Shown here: positions 5,736-13,665 of the stretch, piece by piece
Position numbering within the stretch: the stretch's first letter is position 1
Layout: every line of letters starts with the position of its first letter
Source of the DNA: an uncultured Lachnospiraceae bacterium
Lineage (GTDB): Bacteria > Bacillota > Clostridia > Lachnospirales > Lachnospiraceae
Direction: 5' to 3'
Assembly (NCBI GenBank): GCA_910586715.1
Contig: CAJUJG010000042.1
Span: 1 to 30,567, forward strand
Length of the DNA stretch: 30,567 bases
Translations under genes and position numbers: made by a program
Notes under the pieces: model-generated
The model's database searches: none
Told to the model about the DNA's origin: nothing
Seen by the model: only the letters and a program-made list of their open reading frames with translations

Positions 5736-6683
5736 TTATTTTTTGTTAATACCTTTCTCGATTTTTTCACGGTAGCCGGGCGCATTTTTGATTGCAAACT
5801 TGTTCTCAAACATCGCGTACTCCGCATCGGAAAGTGCATCCCGATAACTCTGCTCCACATTAATATGTATCACGCAGCCTACGGCAATACTCGGCACAAG
5901 ATTCTCATCTTCAAAACACTCACATGCCTCCTGTATGCTGTCACAGTAGCGTTTCGCCTCGTCCCCCTCAACCAACGGCAAAAGCACATGAAACACATCT
6001 CCCTCAATCCTGCCGATTACCGCGTCATCAAAACCTGCTTCTTCGGCTTTTCCTTTAAGGATATTCGCCACCGTCAGCACAAGACGGTCACTCTCCTCCT
6101 CGCCGTATTGACTGTCGAAAAATTTCCAGTCATTAATGTTTACACAAATAACTGCCGTCGGAACAATCTCCCGCTCCGCAAGCTGGCGCATCCGGCTGAT
6201 AAAATAATTTCTGTTGAGCAGCCCTGTCAGCGGATCGTTGTGTTCGGAATACTTCGCCTGATATGCGTCTTTTTCCACCTGCTGCTCCAGTTCATCAATA
6301 TACACTGCCTGCTCGCTTGCCATATAAGACTTCCCGCTAAAGCCCTCCAATGTTTTAATATATGCATCTAACAGCGCGTTTACCGCTTCCTTCTGATTTT
6401 GTGCCACATTTTCATCTTTTACATAAATATGGCAGACCGTCCGCTCCATTACCCTGATTTTATTGCCGGGGTTGTTTTTTACATCGGGCACAAAGCCGTC
6501 AAAGTTTCCATGTGTCATAATAACCGCCCCATGCCGGTCTGTCATCAACGTATCCAATCCAAACATCGTATGCAGACGTTCCAAAAATGTGTCTGCTGCT
6601 TCCAAATCAAACAAATCCTTTGGAAAATAATTCTTGCTGTTCTGACTTACCCTTTGGGCAAATGCCGTTTTCTTCCCGTTCAT
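5736..6683 (-). CDS. Degenerate GGDEF-domain protein with N-terminal sensor-like domain
   Basis: In this 315-residue protein the C-terminal half (about 150-310) is a GGDEF domain: NDPLTGLLNRNYFISRM is the usual entry motif. The active-site loop reads RIEGDVF instead of RIGGDEF, and the metal-site segment is VNINDWKFFDSQYG, so diguanylate cyclase activity is doubtful; it may act as a c-di-GMP or GTP sensor or scaffold. The N-terminal part (about 20-110, LERLHTMFGLDTLMTDRHG) looks like a small ligand-sensing domain, possibly PocR-like, and a coiled-coil linker follows. No membrane segments. The start is ATG 6683 because GGAGG lies six bases upstream; the ATG at 6689 abuts the ribosome site. Monocistronic, convergent with nothing. 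Confidence 0.8.
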   Translation of the reverse strand: MNGKKTAFAQRVSQNSKNYFPKDLFDLEAADTFLERLHTMFGLDTLMTDRHGAVIMTHGNFDGFVPDVKNNPGNKIRVMERTVCHIYVKDENVAQNQKEAVNALLDAYIKTLEGFSGKSYMASEQAVYIDELEQQVEKDAYQAKYSEHNDPLTGLLNRNYFISRMRQLAEREIVPTAVICVNINDWKFFDSQYGEEESDRLVLTVANILKGKAEEAGFDDAVIGRIEGDVFHVLLPLVEGDEAKRYCDSIQEACECFEDENLVPSIAVGCVIHINVEQSYRDALSDAEYAMFENKFAIKNAPGYREKIEKGINKK

Positions 6684-6720
6684 TGTCATCCTCCATTCTC
6701 ACTTCACTTATGTTATGTCC

Positions 6721-6764
6721 AGTATACTGTTTTATCCCAAAATTGTCCATATGCATATATGCAT
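6721..6764 (-). promoter_or_regulatory. Promoter of the GGDEF-like gene with upstream palindrome
   Basis: On the minus strand the -35 TGGACA (6749-6744) and -10 TATACT (6726-6721) have a 17-bp spacer. The 14-bp perfect palindrome ATGCATATATGCAT (6751-6764) abuts the -35 box and could be a regulator site. Confidence 0.6.
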
Positions 6765-6774
6765 TCATCATTCC

Positions 6775-8481
6775 TTACTCTTCGCGCAAACCATTTGTGA
6801 AAAACTTATCAATCACCTCTGCAATTCCGTCATGGTCATTGTCATGTTCCGTAATATAGTCCGCGCATTCTTTTAACCGAGGCGTTGCATTTGCCATTGC
6901 GACGCCGATGCCTGCCGCCTCTATCATGGAAATGTCATTCTCCTCGTCCCCCGCTGCAACCGCGTTCTTTTCAAGGATATTTAACGCTCTGCACAAATTG
7001 ACCAGTGCATTTCCTTTGCCCGCATTTTTATTGAAGAATTCAAGGTAATAATTATTGGAAAACGCACACGTAAGCTTTGCCCCAAGTGCAGACGCCTCAA
7101 TCTCTTTGCGAAACGCCTCAAGATGCTCTCTGCTGTTTAAATCAATCGTAAGAACCTTAAACGGCTCCTTGGAAAGCTCGGTTTCCAAATGGTTTCCGAC
7201 CACGTACGGCATATGGATAAACTGTGTATAATAACGGATTGCCTCATCATCAGAAATGCTGACAACATGTGCGTCCGCATATGTCTGAATGTGAATGCCC
7301 CGCTCATGCGCCCTGTCAAAAAGCTCCTGTGCCGCATCAATCGGAACGGAATGCTGCGCAATAATTTTATCCGCAAGACAGTCATAGAGCACTGCGCCGT
7401 TGTATGCCGTAGCGTAAATTCCGCCCGCCGTATCACCGCCCGTCTTGTGCATCTGCAAAACCGCATCCTTGATGTCAAGCGTCTCCAGCACCTCCAAAAT
7501 GCTCTTCACAGGTCTGCCGCTTGCAAGCACAAGACTGTCGCCGTTTTGAATCAGTTCAAGCAGTTTTGCGCGCATTGCTTCCGAAACGGTTTTCTGCGTG
7601 GTTAAAAGCGTATTATCCAAATCCGTAAACAGGATTTTCACCGACCGCACCCGCTTCATTTTTTCCAAAATCTTTTCTGGCACATGCAGCTTTCCGTAGC
7701 CTGTGCCAAGCTCCAAACCGGATTTGTTCTCACCGTGAAAATCAGAACCGCCGCTCTCCAAAAGCCCGTACTTTTTGGCAAGCGCCCTGACCTTTCTCTC
7801 CTGCGCAGCGCAATACGTACTGTAGTACGTCTCTATCCCCATAAGTCCTGCCGCCTTCAGCCGTTTCACAAGCAGCTCCAGCTGCTCGCTTCCAAGCCCG
7901 TAAAGCATCGGATGCGCCAAAACAGGAATGCCTCCCGCCTTCCTTGTCACGTCGATAACCTCCTCGGGCGTAATTTTCTCACGATGCACAAAATACGGCG
8001 TATGGTCGCCCAAATACCGCTCAAACGCCTCGTCCCTGCTTTTCACATACCCCTTCTCCAAAAGAAACGACGCATAATGCGCTCTTGTGATAACAGCATT
8101 CGGATACGCGCGAAGAAGCGCCTCGTACGTTATGTCAATGCCCGCACTCTGAAGATTTGCACAAAGCTTATGGTTTCTGTCCGTACGCGACTGCAGAAAA
8201 CGCGCAAGGTACGCAAGAAACGCGGGCGACTTATGGTCGATAAAAAGCCCCACGATATGAACGTCGCGCCCGTTGTACTGCGTCGAATACTCAATCCCCG
8301 GTATAATTTCAACCGGCTTTCCCTTTGCATATTCCATAATTTCGTCAATACCCTCTACCGTATCATGGTCCGTAAGCGCAATCGCCTTTAATCCCTTCCT
8401 GACAGCATAGTCCACAAGCGCGCTTGGCGTCATGCTGCCGTCTGACCGGGTTGAATGTACATGTAAATCAATTGCTCCCAT
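6775..8481 (-). CDS. PHP phosphoesterase - HAD (Cof-type) phosphatase fusion protein
   Basis: This 568-residue protein has two hydrolase domains. Residues 1-270 form a PHP domain with metal-binding motifs DLHVHSTRSDG, LTDHDTVEG, IPGIEYS, HP and GGSDFHG; relatives include RNase AM/YciV-type nucleotide phosphoesterases. Residues 285-565 form a HAD domain of the Cof/IIB type: nucleophile motif FTDLDNTLL, VLASGRP, and the closing motif AAGDEENDISMIEAAG. Cof-type enzymes dephosphorylate sugar phosphates, nucleotides or FMN. Substrates cannot be told from sequence. I use ATG 8481 as the start; GTG 8490 is possible but lies only about three bases from AAAGGAG. It is cytosolic with no signal peptide. 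Both catalytic cores look complete. Confidence 0.85.
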   Translation of the reverse strand: MGAIDLHVHSTRSDGSMTPSALVDYAVRKGLKAIALTDHDTVEGIDEIMEYAKGKPVEIIPGIEYSTQYNGRDVHIVGLFIDHKSPAFLAYLARFLQSRTDRNHKLCANLQSAGIDITYEALLRAYPNAVITRAHYASFLLEKGYVKSRDEAFERYLGDHTPYFVHREKITPEEVIDVTRKAGGIPVLAHPMLYGLGSEQLELLVKRLKAAGLMGIETYYSTYCAAQERKVRALAKKYGLLESGGSDFHGENKSGLELGTGYGKLHVPEKILEKMKRVRSVKILFTDLDNTLLTTQKTVSEAMRAKLLELIQNGDSLVLASGRPVKSILEVLETLDIKDAVLQMHKTGGDTAGGIYATAYNGAVLYDCLADKIIAQHSVPIDAAQELFDRAHERGIHIQTYADAHVVSISDDEAIRYYTQFIHMPYVVGNHLETELSKEPFKVLTIDLNSREHLEAFRKEIEASALGAKLTCAFSNNYYLEFFNKNAGKGNALVNLCRALNILEKNAVAAGDEENDISMIEAAGIGVAMANATPRLKECADYITEHDNDHDGIAEVIDKFFTNGLREE

Positions 8482-8519
8482 CGTTATCACCAGCTCCTTT
8501 CCTATCCTGATATAAGGAA

Positions 8520-8549
8520 AAGGCAGATGTAATTTTCTGCATCTGCCTT
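8520..8549 (-). terminator. Terminator of the ABC-F gene
   Basis: The arms AAGGCAGATG (8520-8529) and CATCTGCCTT (8540-8549) pair perfectly over 10 bp and are followed on the minus strand by a short T-rich stretch (TTCC). It separates the ABC-F gene from the PHP-HAD gene downstream. Confidence 0.75.
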
Positions 8550-8556
8550 CGTTCTT

Positions 8557-10206
8557 TTATTCTTCCCCGCCGCTCTCGTCCTCTGCCTCGGCAGTATACA
8601 CAGCTGTTCTCTTTCTTGCCATCTCATCGCTTGCAAGGTATTCATCATACGTTGTAATCTTGTCAATCAAAGTACCGTCCGGCAAAATCTCCATAATCCG
8701 GTTTGCCGTCGTCTCTACGAACTGATGATCGTGGCAGGCAAAAATTGCCGCACCCGAAAATTTAATCAATCCGTTATTCAGCGCCGTAATCGACTCCATG
8801 TCAAGGTGATTTGTCGGTTCGTCCAAAATCAGACAGTTCGCACCGCTAATCATCATCTTACTTAAAAGACAGCGCACCTTCTCGCCTCCGGAAAGCACCT
8901 TCACCTTTTTTACGCCGTCCTCACCTGCAAAAAGCATACGTCCCAAAAAGCCGCGCACATACGTGATGTCATCGACTTTGGAATATCCCATAAGCCAGTC
9001 CGCAATCGTATAGTCATTGTCAAACTCGTTTGTCGGATCCTTCGGAAAATACGCCTGCGACGTCGTAACGCCCCACTTATAAGAACCGCCGTCCGGCTCT
9101 ATTTCTCCCATTAAAATCTGAAACAGCGTTGTCTTTGCAAGCTCGTTTCCGCCCACAAACGCCACCTTGTCCTCGCGTCCTAATATAAACGAAATATTGT
9201 CAAGAACCTTCTCGCCGTTAATCGTCTTGGAAAGATTTTCCACCGTTAATACCTCGTTGCCGATTTCCCTGTCCGGTCTGAAATCAATATAAGGATACTT
9301 CCGGCTTGACGGCTTAATGTCGTCCAACTCAATTTTCTCCAAAGCACGCTTTCTTGAAGTCGCCTGCTTTGACTTTGACGCATTTGCCGAGAAGCGGGAA
9401 ATGAATTCCTGCAGCTCTTTAATTTTCTCTTCCTTTTTCTTGTTTGCCTCTTTCATCTGCTTGACAAGCAGCTGGCTTGACTCATACCAAAAATCATAAT
9501 TGCCCGCGTAAAGCTGGATTTTGCCGTAATCAATGTCCGCAATCTGTGTACAGACTTTGTTCAAAAAATAACGGTCATGCGATACCACGATAACCGTGTT
9601 CTCGAAATTAATCAAAAATTCCTCCAGCCACGCAATCGCGTCCAAATCAAGATGGTTTGTCGGCTCGTCGAGCAGCAGGATGTCCGGATTGCCAAAAAGC
9701 GCCTTTGCAAGCAGCACCTTTACCTTCTCGCTGCCGTTTAAATCCTTCATCACCGCATAGTGCAGGTCCGTATCAATGCCAAGCCCGTTTAAAAGCTGCG
9801 CGGCGTTCGACTCCGCCTCCCAGCCGTCCATCTCGGCAAATTCACCCTCCAGCTCACTTGCGCGGATTCCGTCCTCGTCGGTAAAATCCTCCTTTGCATA
9901 AATGGCGTCTTTTTCCTTCATAATCTCATAAAGACGTGCGTTGCCCATAATTACCACATCCATTACGGAATACTCGTCATATTTAAAATGGTCCTGTTCC
10001 AAAACGGAGAGCCTTTGTCCAGGCGTAACAACAATATCGCCCTTTGTCGTCTCCAATTTCCCCGATAAAATCTTTAAAAAGGTTGACTTTCCTGCCCCGT
10101 TTGCTCCGATTAAACCGTAGCAGTTGCCCTCCGTAAATTTAATGTTGACATCCTCAAATAATGCCTTTTTACCCACGCGGTACGTTACATTGTTTGCACT
10201 GATCAT
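8557..10206 (-). CDS. ABC-F family ATPase (YbiT/YkpA-like translation factor)
   Basis: This 549-residue soluble protein has two ABC ATPase domains joined by a charged helical linker (about 240-310, QMKEANKKKEEKIKELQEF), the P-site-tRNA-interacting motif region of ABC-F proteins. Both Walker B motifs are ILLLDEPTNHLD-like. Walker A of domain 1 is GLIGANGAGKST; that of domain 2 is degenerate, FVGGNELAKTT. The signature of domain 1 is degenerate (LNGSEK), while that of domain 2 is intact (LSGGEK). Since sites form between one Walker A and the opposite signature, one site is canonical and one is not. No membrane domain, so this is not a transporter. Likely a ribosome-associated factor; resistance activity cannot be claimed. 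Start ATG has GAGGA upstream. Confidence 0.92.
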   Translation of the reverse strand: MISANNVTYRVGKKALFEDVNIKFTEGNCYGLIGANGAGKSTFLKILSGKLETTKGDIVVTPGQRLSVLEQDHFKYDEYSVMDVVIMGNARLYEIMKEKDAIYAKEDFTDEDGIRASELEGEFAEMDGWEAESNAAQLLNGLGIDTDLHYAVMKDLNGSEKVKVLLAKALFGNPDILLLDEPTNHLDLDAIAWLEEFLINFENTVIVVSHDRYFLNKVCTQIADIDYGKIQLYAGNYDFWYESSQLLVKQMKEANKKKEEKIKELQEFISRFSANASKSKQATSRKRALEKIELDDIKPSSRKYPYIDFRPDREIGNEVLTVENLSKTINGEKVLDNISFILGREDKVAFVGGNELAKTTLFQILMGEIEPDGGSYKWGVTTSQAYFPKDPTNEFDNDYTIADWLMGYSKVDDITYVRGFLGRMLFAGEDGVKKVKVLSGGEKVRCLLSKMMISGANCLILDEPTNHLDMESITALNNGLIKFSGAAIFACHDHQFVETTANRIMEILPDGTLIDKITTYDEYLASDEMARKRTAVYTAEAEDESGGEE

Positions 10207-10265
10207 GAATTTATCCTCTTCACTTTATTTCTATATTAATTTTATGTGTTTTCTGCATCTTTTTC

Positions 10266-10293
10266 ATTATACATAAAACGTAAAATATTTCAA
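10266..10293 (-). promoter_or_regulatory. Promoter of the ABC-F gene
   Basis: On the minus strand the -35 TTGAAA (10293-10288) and -10 TATAAT (10271-10266) have a 16-bp spacer. The leader is about 55 bp long. Confidence 0.7.
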
Positions 10294-10358
10294 GCGAAAA
10301 ATCAGATTTTAACCACAAGTTTAATTCTTGAATTGATATAAAATTTTAATAAAAAGAC

Positions 10359-10386
10359 TTGAAAAATTTTAAAAATTCCGTATGAT
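10359..10386 (+). promoter_or_regulatory. Promoter of the chemoreceptor gene
   Basis: The -35 TTGAAA (10359-10364) and -10 TATGAT (10381-10386) have a 16-bp spacer. This is a vegetative-type promoter; I do not see the TAAA / GCCGATAA pattern of motility sigma factors. Confidence 0.65.
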
Positions 10387-10445
10387 GTAACTATAAACAT
10401 TAAAATCATATACATTAATTCTAAAGAAAGTAAGAGGGTATGTAA

Positions 10446-11795
10446 ATGGGAATCGGAAAGGGAAAAGCAGTACTTATGAAGGCAGTCTCAGAATTAAAGG
10501 AGGCTGATTACTCCAAAGAGCCTGAGTTAAACAAGATTTACCGGCGGCTGCTTGGCGGCAGAAAACAGTTTGCGGAGGTTTTTGAAAAAAATATCAAGGC
10601 AGTCATGCAGATCAGTTCTCTTGACTTGACGATGCAGCACCAAACAGATAAAATTATGGATATATCCCGCAAAGTGACAAAGGCAACCGAAACACTTTTC
10701 GGCACGTCTGCCGGCTCTTCGAACAGCCAGCACGAAGAGCTGACAAACAACATTATTAAAATTTCTGAGAAAACAGACGAAGTTTACCAAAAAATAGAAT
10801 CCGGACAAACGGAATTGACCATGATTAAGGAGCTTTCTGATCAAACAATCGAAGTTTCCCGCGAAATGAAAAAAGATATGGATGAGCTTGTGAACATTAT
10901 CAACCGTATCAGCACCGTTGTCGCAGGCATTGATTCAATTTCCCTGCAGACAAACCTGCTTGCACTCAATGCCTCCGTAGAAGCGGCAAGAGCAGGTGAA
11001 GCAGGGAGAGGTTTTGCAGTCGTTGCCGGAGAAATCCGGGAACTTGCGGAAGAAACACAAAAGATGACCAAAAGCATGGAATCCTTTGTAGACGACATGA
11101 AAAATGCTTCCAGAAAGAGCGTCAAGAGTTCTACGGACACCATAGAATCATTGGCATCCATGACTGACAAAATCAAAAATGTGTGGGAGTTGAACGACGA
11201 GAGCCAGCGTTATGTTTCTAATATTAATGAATCTATCAGTTCCATTGCTGCTGTCAGCGAAGAAATCAGCAGCTCTATGGCCGAAATGGAGCACCAGTTA
11301 ATGGAAAGCTCAAACTTTATGCGTCAGGTCGGAGACGATTTGCATGAGGCTACAAGGCCGGTTGTTGACATCGAAAAAACGCTTGATGATACAGTAAAAC
11401 AAATGGGCGATATGACAAAGGACGCATTCTTCCATTTGGAAAAACAGGAATTTGCCGAATATATGAAAACTGCTATTTCATCTCACCATACATGGCTTAA
11501 CAACTTGAAAAAGATGATCGACAGCAGAACGGTTATGCCCTTACAGCTTGACTCCTCAAAATGCGGGTTCGGTCATTTCTACTATGCCATGACGCCGGAC
11601 ATTCCCGGTGTTCTGCCAATATGGGAAGGCTTGGGACCAAAGCATCAGAAATTTCACCGTTATGGCGCCAGTGTAATCAGCGCAATCAATAGCGGTGATT
11701 ATGCAGAAGCGGAACGCGTCTACTATGAGGCAGCAAATTATTCCAAGGAATTGATTTCCGATATGGAGAAAATCCTTCAAATTGCAAATACATAA
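10446..11795 (+). CDS. Soluble methyl-accepting chemotaxis protein with C-terminal CZB zinc-binding domain
   Basis: This 449-residue protein has no membrane segment. Residues about 95-310 form the coiled-coil signalling domain, with the hairpin-tip block SLQTNLLALNASVEAARAGEAGRG (first part at 166-179) that contacts CheA/CheW. The C-terminal part (about 335-445) is a chemoreceptor zinc-binding (CZB) domain: H347/H348 before W350, C373 in KCGFGHFYY, and H400 and H404 in KHQKFH are the expected zinc ligands. In TlpD-like receptors the zinc-bound cysteine senses hypochlorous acid or free zinc; by analogy this receptor may report oxidant or zinc. The N-terminal ~90 residues are helical with no domain I recognise. 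Start ATG follows AGAGGG by seven bases. It is monocistronic, with no chemotaxis genes adjacent. Confidence 0.93.
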   Translation: MGIGKGKAVLMKAVSELKEADYSKEPELNKIYRRLLGGRKQFAEVFEKNIKAVMQISSLDLTMQHQTDKIMDISRKVTKATETLFGTSAGSSNSQHEELTNNIIKISEKTDEVYQKIESGQTELTMIKELSDQTIEVSREMKKDMDELVNIINRISTVVAGIDSISLQTNLLALNASVEAARAGEAGRGFAVVAGEIRELAEETQKMTKSMESFVDDMKNASRKSVKSSTDTIESLASMTDKIKNVWELNDESQRYVSNINESISSIAAVSEEISSSMAEMEHQLMESSNFMRQVGDDLHEATRPVVDIEKTLDDTVKQMGDMTKDAFFHLEKQEFAEYMKTAISSHHTWLNNLKKMIDSRTVMPLQLDSSKCGFGHFYYAMTPDIPGVLPIWEGLGPKHQKFHRYGASVISAINSGDYAEAERVYYEAANYSKELISDMEKILQIANT

Positions 11796-11811
11796 ATCAA
11801 ACTAAGACACA

Positions 11812-11830
11812 GGGCTGGTTACACCAGCCC
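11812..11830. terminator. Terminator behind the chemoreceptor gene
   Basis: GGGCTGGT (11812-11819) and ACCAGCCC (11823-11830) form an 8-bp stem with a 3-nt loop, followed on the plus strand by the T-rich CATTATTTT. It overlaps the last codons of the convergent dehydrogenase gene, so both genes may share it. Confidence 0.7.
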
Positions 11831-12847
11831 CATTATTTTCACATAATCCTCTGTTTTATCCCTCATAATACGCAAACCTTGATCCAGCTTATCCAACGGA
11901 AGCCTATGTGTTATTATATTATGAGGAGAAATGCACTTTTGCGAAAGTTTATCAAGAACAAAATGCCAGTCATCATTTAAATCACGTGTAAATGACGAAT
12001 TCCATGTTCCCATAAGCGTCAGCTGATTTCGTAGTATTTTCCAATACGTATTTTTTTCCAATCCCATATCCGAATAAGGATTGCCTGTCAAAACAATCTT
12101 CCCGGCAAAAGCTGTGTTGTCTACCACCTGTGCAACGGTATCGTTCTTTCCAACACACTCAAAAAACACACGAACACCTTTTCCATTCGTGCATTCCATA
12201 ATCCACTGATCAACATTATGTTTTTTGCTGTCACAATAACATCTCTCCTGCATTCCCATATTGATTACTATTTCTTTTTGAAAGTCTTTATTCCCAATCA
12301 CAAACACATTTTCAGGATTAACGTTTTTATTATCCAATAAAAACATTAACAGCAACAGCCCTATTGTACCCAGCCCGTAAACCGCAATTGTATCTGAATC
12401 AGATAGTTCAATGCGTCTCATCGCATGCACGGCAACGGCCATGGGTTCCAACATTGCCGCTTCTTCATAAGATACATTATCAGGCAGTTCAATCAAATTC
12501 CATTTTGGCACTGCGACATACTCTGCAAATCCACCGTTACTGCGTGAACCCAAATAATTGTAATTTCTGCACAATTCATATTGTCTGTTTCTGCATGGAT
12601 CACAGTTCCTGCACGGTATCAAAGGGAAGACACCTACCCTTTTTCCTGTCCCAACCACCTGTCCTGAAAACTCATGACCGATAATAAGCGGCATATTATG
12701 CGCCCCGTCCCGAAAAGTACGTGAAATGTCTGAACCACAAATACCCGCTGCCTTTACCGATACAACCACTTCATCCGCATTTGGCTGCGGCATATCCATT
12801 TCCTCAAATCGTATATCACCTGCTTTGTACAATACCCATGCCTTCAT
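11819..12847 (-). CDS. Zinc-type polyol-phosphate dehydrogenase (GatD-like MDR family)
   Basis: This 342-residue medium-chain dehydrogenase has the catalytic-zinc motifs CGSD (cysteine near 37) and GHEFSG. The four-cysteine structural zinc lobe reads CRNCDPCRNRQYELC (about 78-92). The Rossmann fold carries VYGLGTIGLLL (about 165-175). The segment MGTWNSSF is typical of galactitol-1-phosphate 5-dehydrogenase-like enzymes. Its start overlaps the end of the cytidylyltransferase gene by 32 bp, with AGGGAG upstream of the ATG, so the two are coupled. With that partner a ribitol- or other pentitol-phosphate oxidoreductase feeding a CDP-polyol is plausible, analogous to TarJ-TarI, but the protein is not a close TarJ type. 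Substrate unproven. Confidence 0.82.
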   Translation of the reverse strand: MKAWVLYKAGDIRFEEMDMPQPNADEVVVSVKAAGICGSDISRTFRDGAHNMPLIIGHEFSGQVVGTGKRVGVFPLIPCRNCDPCRNRQYELCRNYNYLGSRSNGGFAEYVAVPKWNLIELPDNVSYEEAAMLEPMAVAVHAMRRIELSDSDTIAVYGLGTIGLLLLMFLLDNKNVNPENVFVIGNKDFQKEIVINMGMQERCYCDSKKHNVDQWIMECTNGKGVRVFFECVGKNDTVAQVVDNTAFAGKIVLTGNPYSDMGLEKNTYWKILRNQLTLMGTWNSSFTRDLNDDWHFVLDKLSQKCISPHNIITHRLPLDKLDQGLRIMRDKTEDYVKIMGLV

Positions 12848-13559
12848 CTGCAGCTCCCTGCCATCCTTTCTGCTTTATAATTTCCTCAAAATGCTCCAAA
12901 TCCTCTGCTGTTGTAATCTTAAAATTACTTTCATCTCCTGCAATCATGACCATATCCAATCCTGCCAGCACCGCCGGTTCTGTAGAACCGTTGATTTCCA
13001 GTATCTTATTTGGGCACAACATCTTGTTTGCCTCATAATATTTCCCGATTCGGAACGCCTCCGGCGCTTGTCCCGCATAAACTTCACTCCGATTGATCAA
13101 CGCGCTGATTTTCTTTCCATCCATGCTTCGATATATCGTATCCTTCATCGGAATTACGGGCACCACACCATCATGACCATGCACCGCCTCCAAGCACTCT
13201 GTCACAATCCGGCTTGAAAGTAATGGTCTTGCCGCATCATGTACCAAAACAATCTGCGAATCATCCGCATATTTCCTAATATCCGTCAGTCCGTTACAGA
13301 TTGAAAGCTGCCTGTTTTCCCCCGGTAATGAAAAGCCTTGAAACTTCTTATTCTTATCATACTTTTCCAAACATCTTTCTATTATTTGATACCACTGCGG
13401 CGCCGCAACAATCTGTATCCTGTCAATCTTTTCATGGACAGACAACCGTTCGATACAATAAGAAATAACAGGTCTGTCATAAACTTCTATATACTGTTTG
13501 GGAATATCTGCTCCCAAGCGAGCGCCCTTACCACCTGATAAAATTAATGCAACCGCCAT
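12816..13559 (-). CDS. IspD/TarI-family cytidylyltransferase
   Basis: This 247-residue nucleotidyltransferase transfers CMP from CTP to a polyol phosphate. The N-terminal glycine-rich CTP loop is LILSGGKGARLGADIPKQY (about 5-23). The LVHDAARPLL motif follows near residue 95, and the ALINRSEVYAGQAPEAF and FKITTAEDLEHFE blocks are family marks. It could make CDP-methylerythritol (IspD) or CDP-ribitol (TarI). Being paired with a polyol-phosphate dehydrogenase and no isoprenoid gene, a CDP-polyol for cell-surface glycopolymer is more likely. ATG has GGAG eight bases upstream and its own strong promoter, so it heads a two-gene operon. Confidence 0.85.
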   Translation of the reverse strand: MAVALILSGGKGARLGADIPKQYIEVYDRPVISYCIERLSVHEKIDRIQIVAAPQWYQIIERCLEKYDKNKKFQGFSLPGENRQLSICNGLTDIRKYADDSQIVLVHDAARPLLSSRIVTECLEAVHGHDGVVPVIPMKDTIYRSMDGKKISALINRSEVYAGQAPEAFRIGKYYEANKMLCPNKILEINGSTEPAVLAGLDMVMIAGDESNFKITTAEDLEHFEEIIKQKGWQGAADEGMGIVQSR

Positions 13560-13581
13560 CTGTCCATCTCCGCTCTAAATC

Positions 13582-13609
13582 ATTATATTAGACGTATTAT
13601 ATTTGTCAA
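13582..13609 (-). promoter_or_regulatory. Promoter of the cytidylyltransferase-dehydrogenase operon
   Basis: On the minus strand a consensus -35 TTGACA (13609-13604) and consensus -10 TATAAT (13587-13582) are separated by 16 bp, about 23 bp before the start codon. Confidence 0.85.
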
Positions 13610-13665
13610 ATTATCAAAAAGCATATTCCATGCTGTAAGATACCTAAAACCAATATTTGTCATCC

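Noticed and set aside
5577..6371. 264-residue open frame opposite the GGDEF-like gene
   Set aside because: It is antisense to a gene with clear domain motifs, has no ribosome site and starts inside the groESL promoter region.
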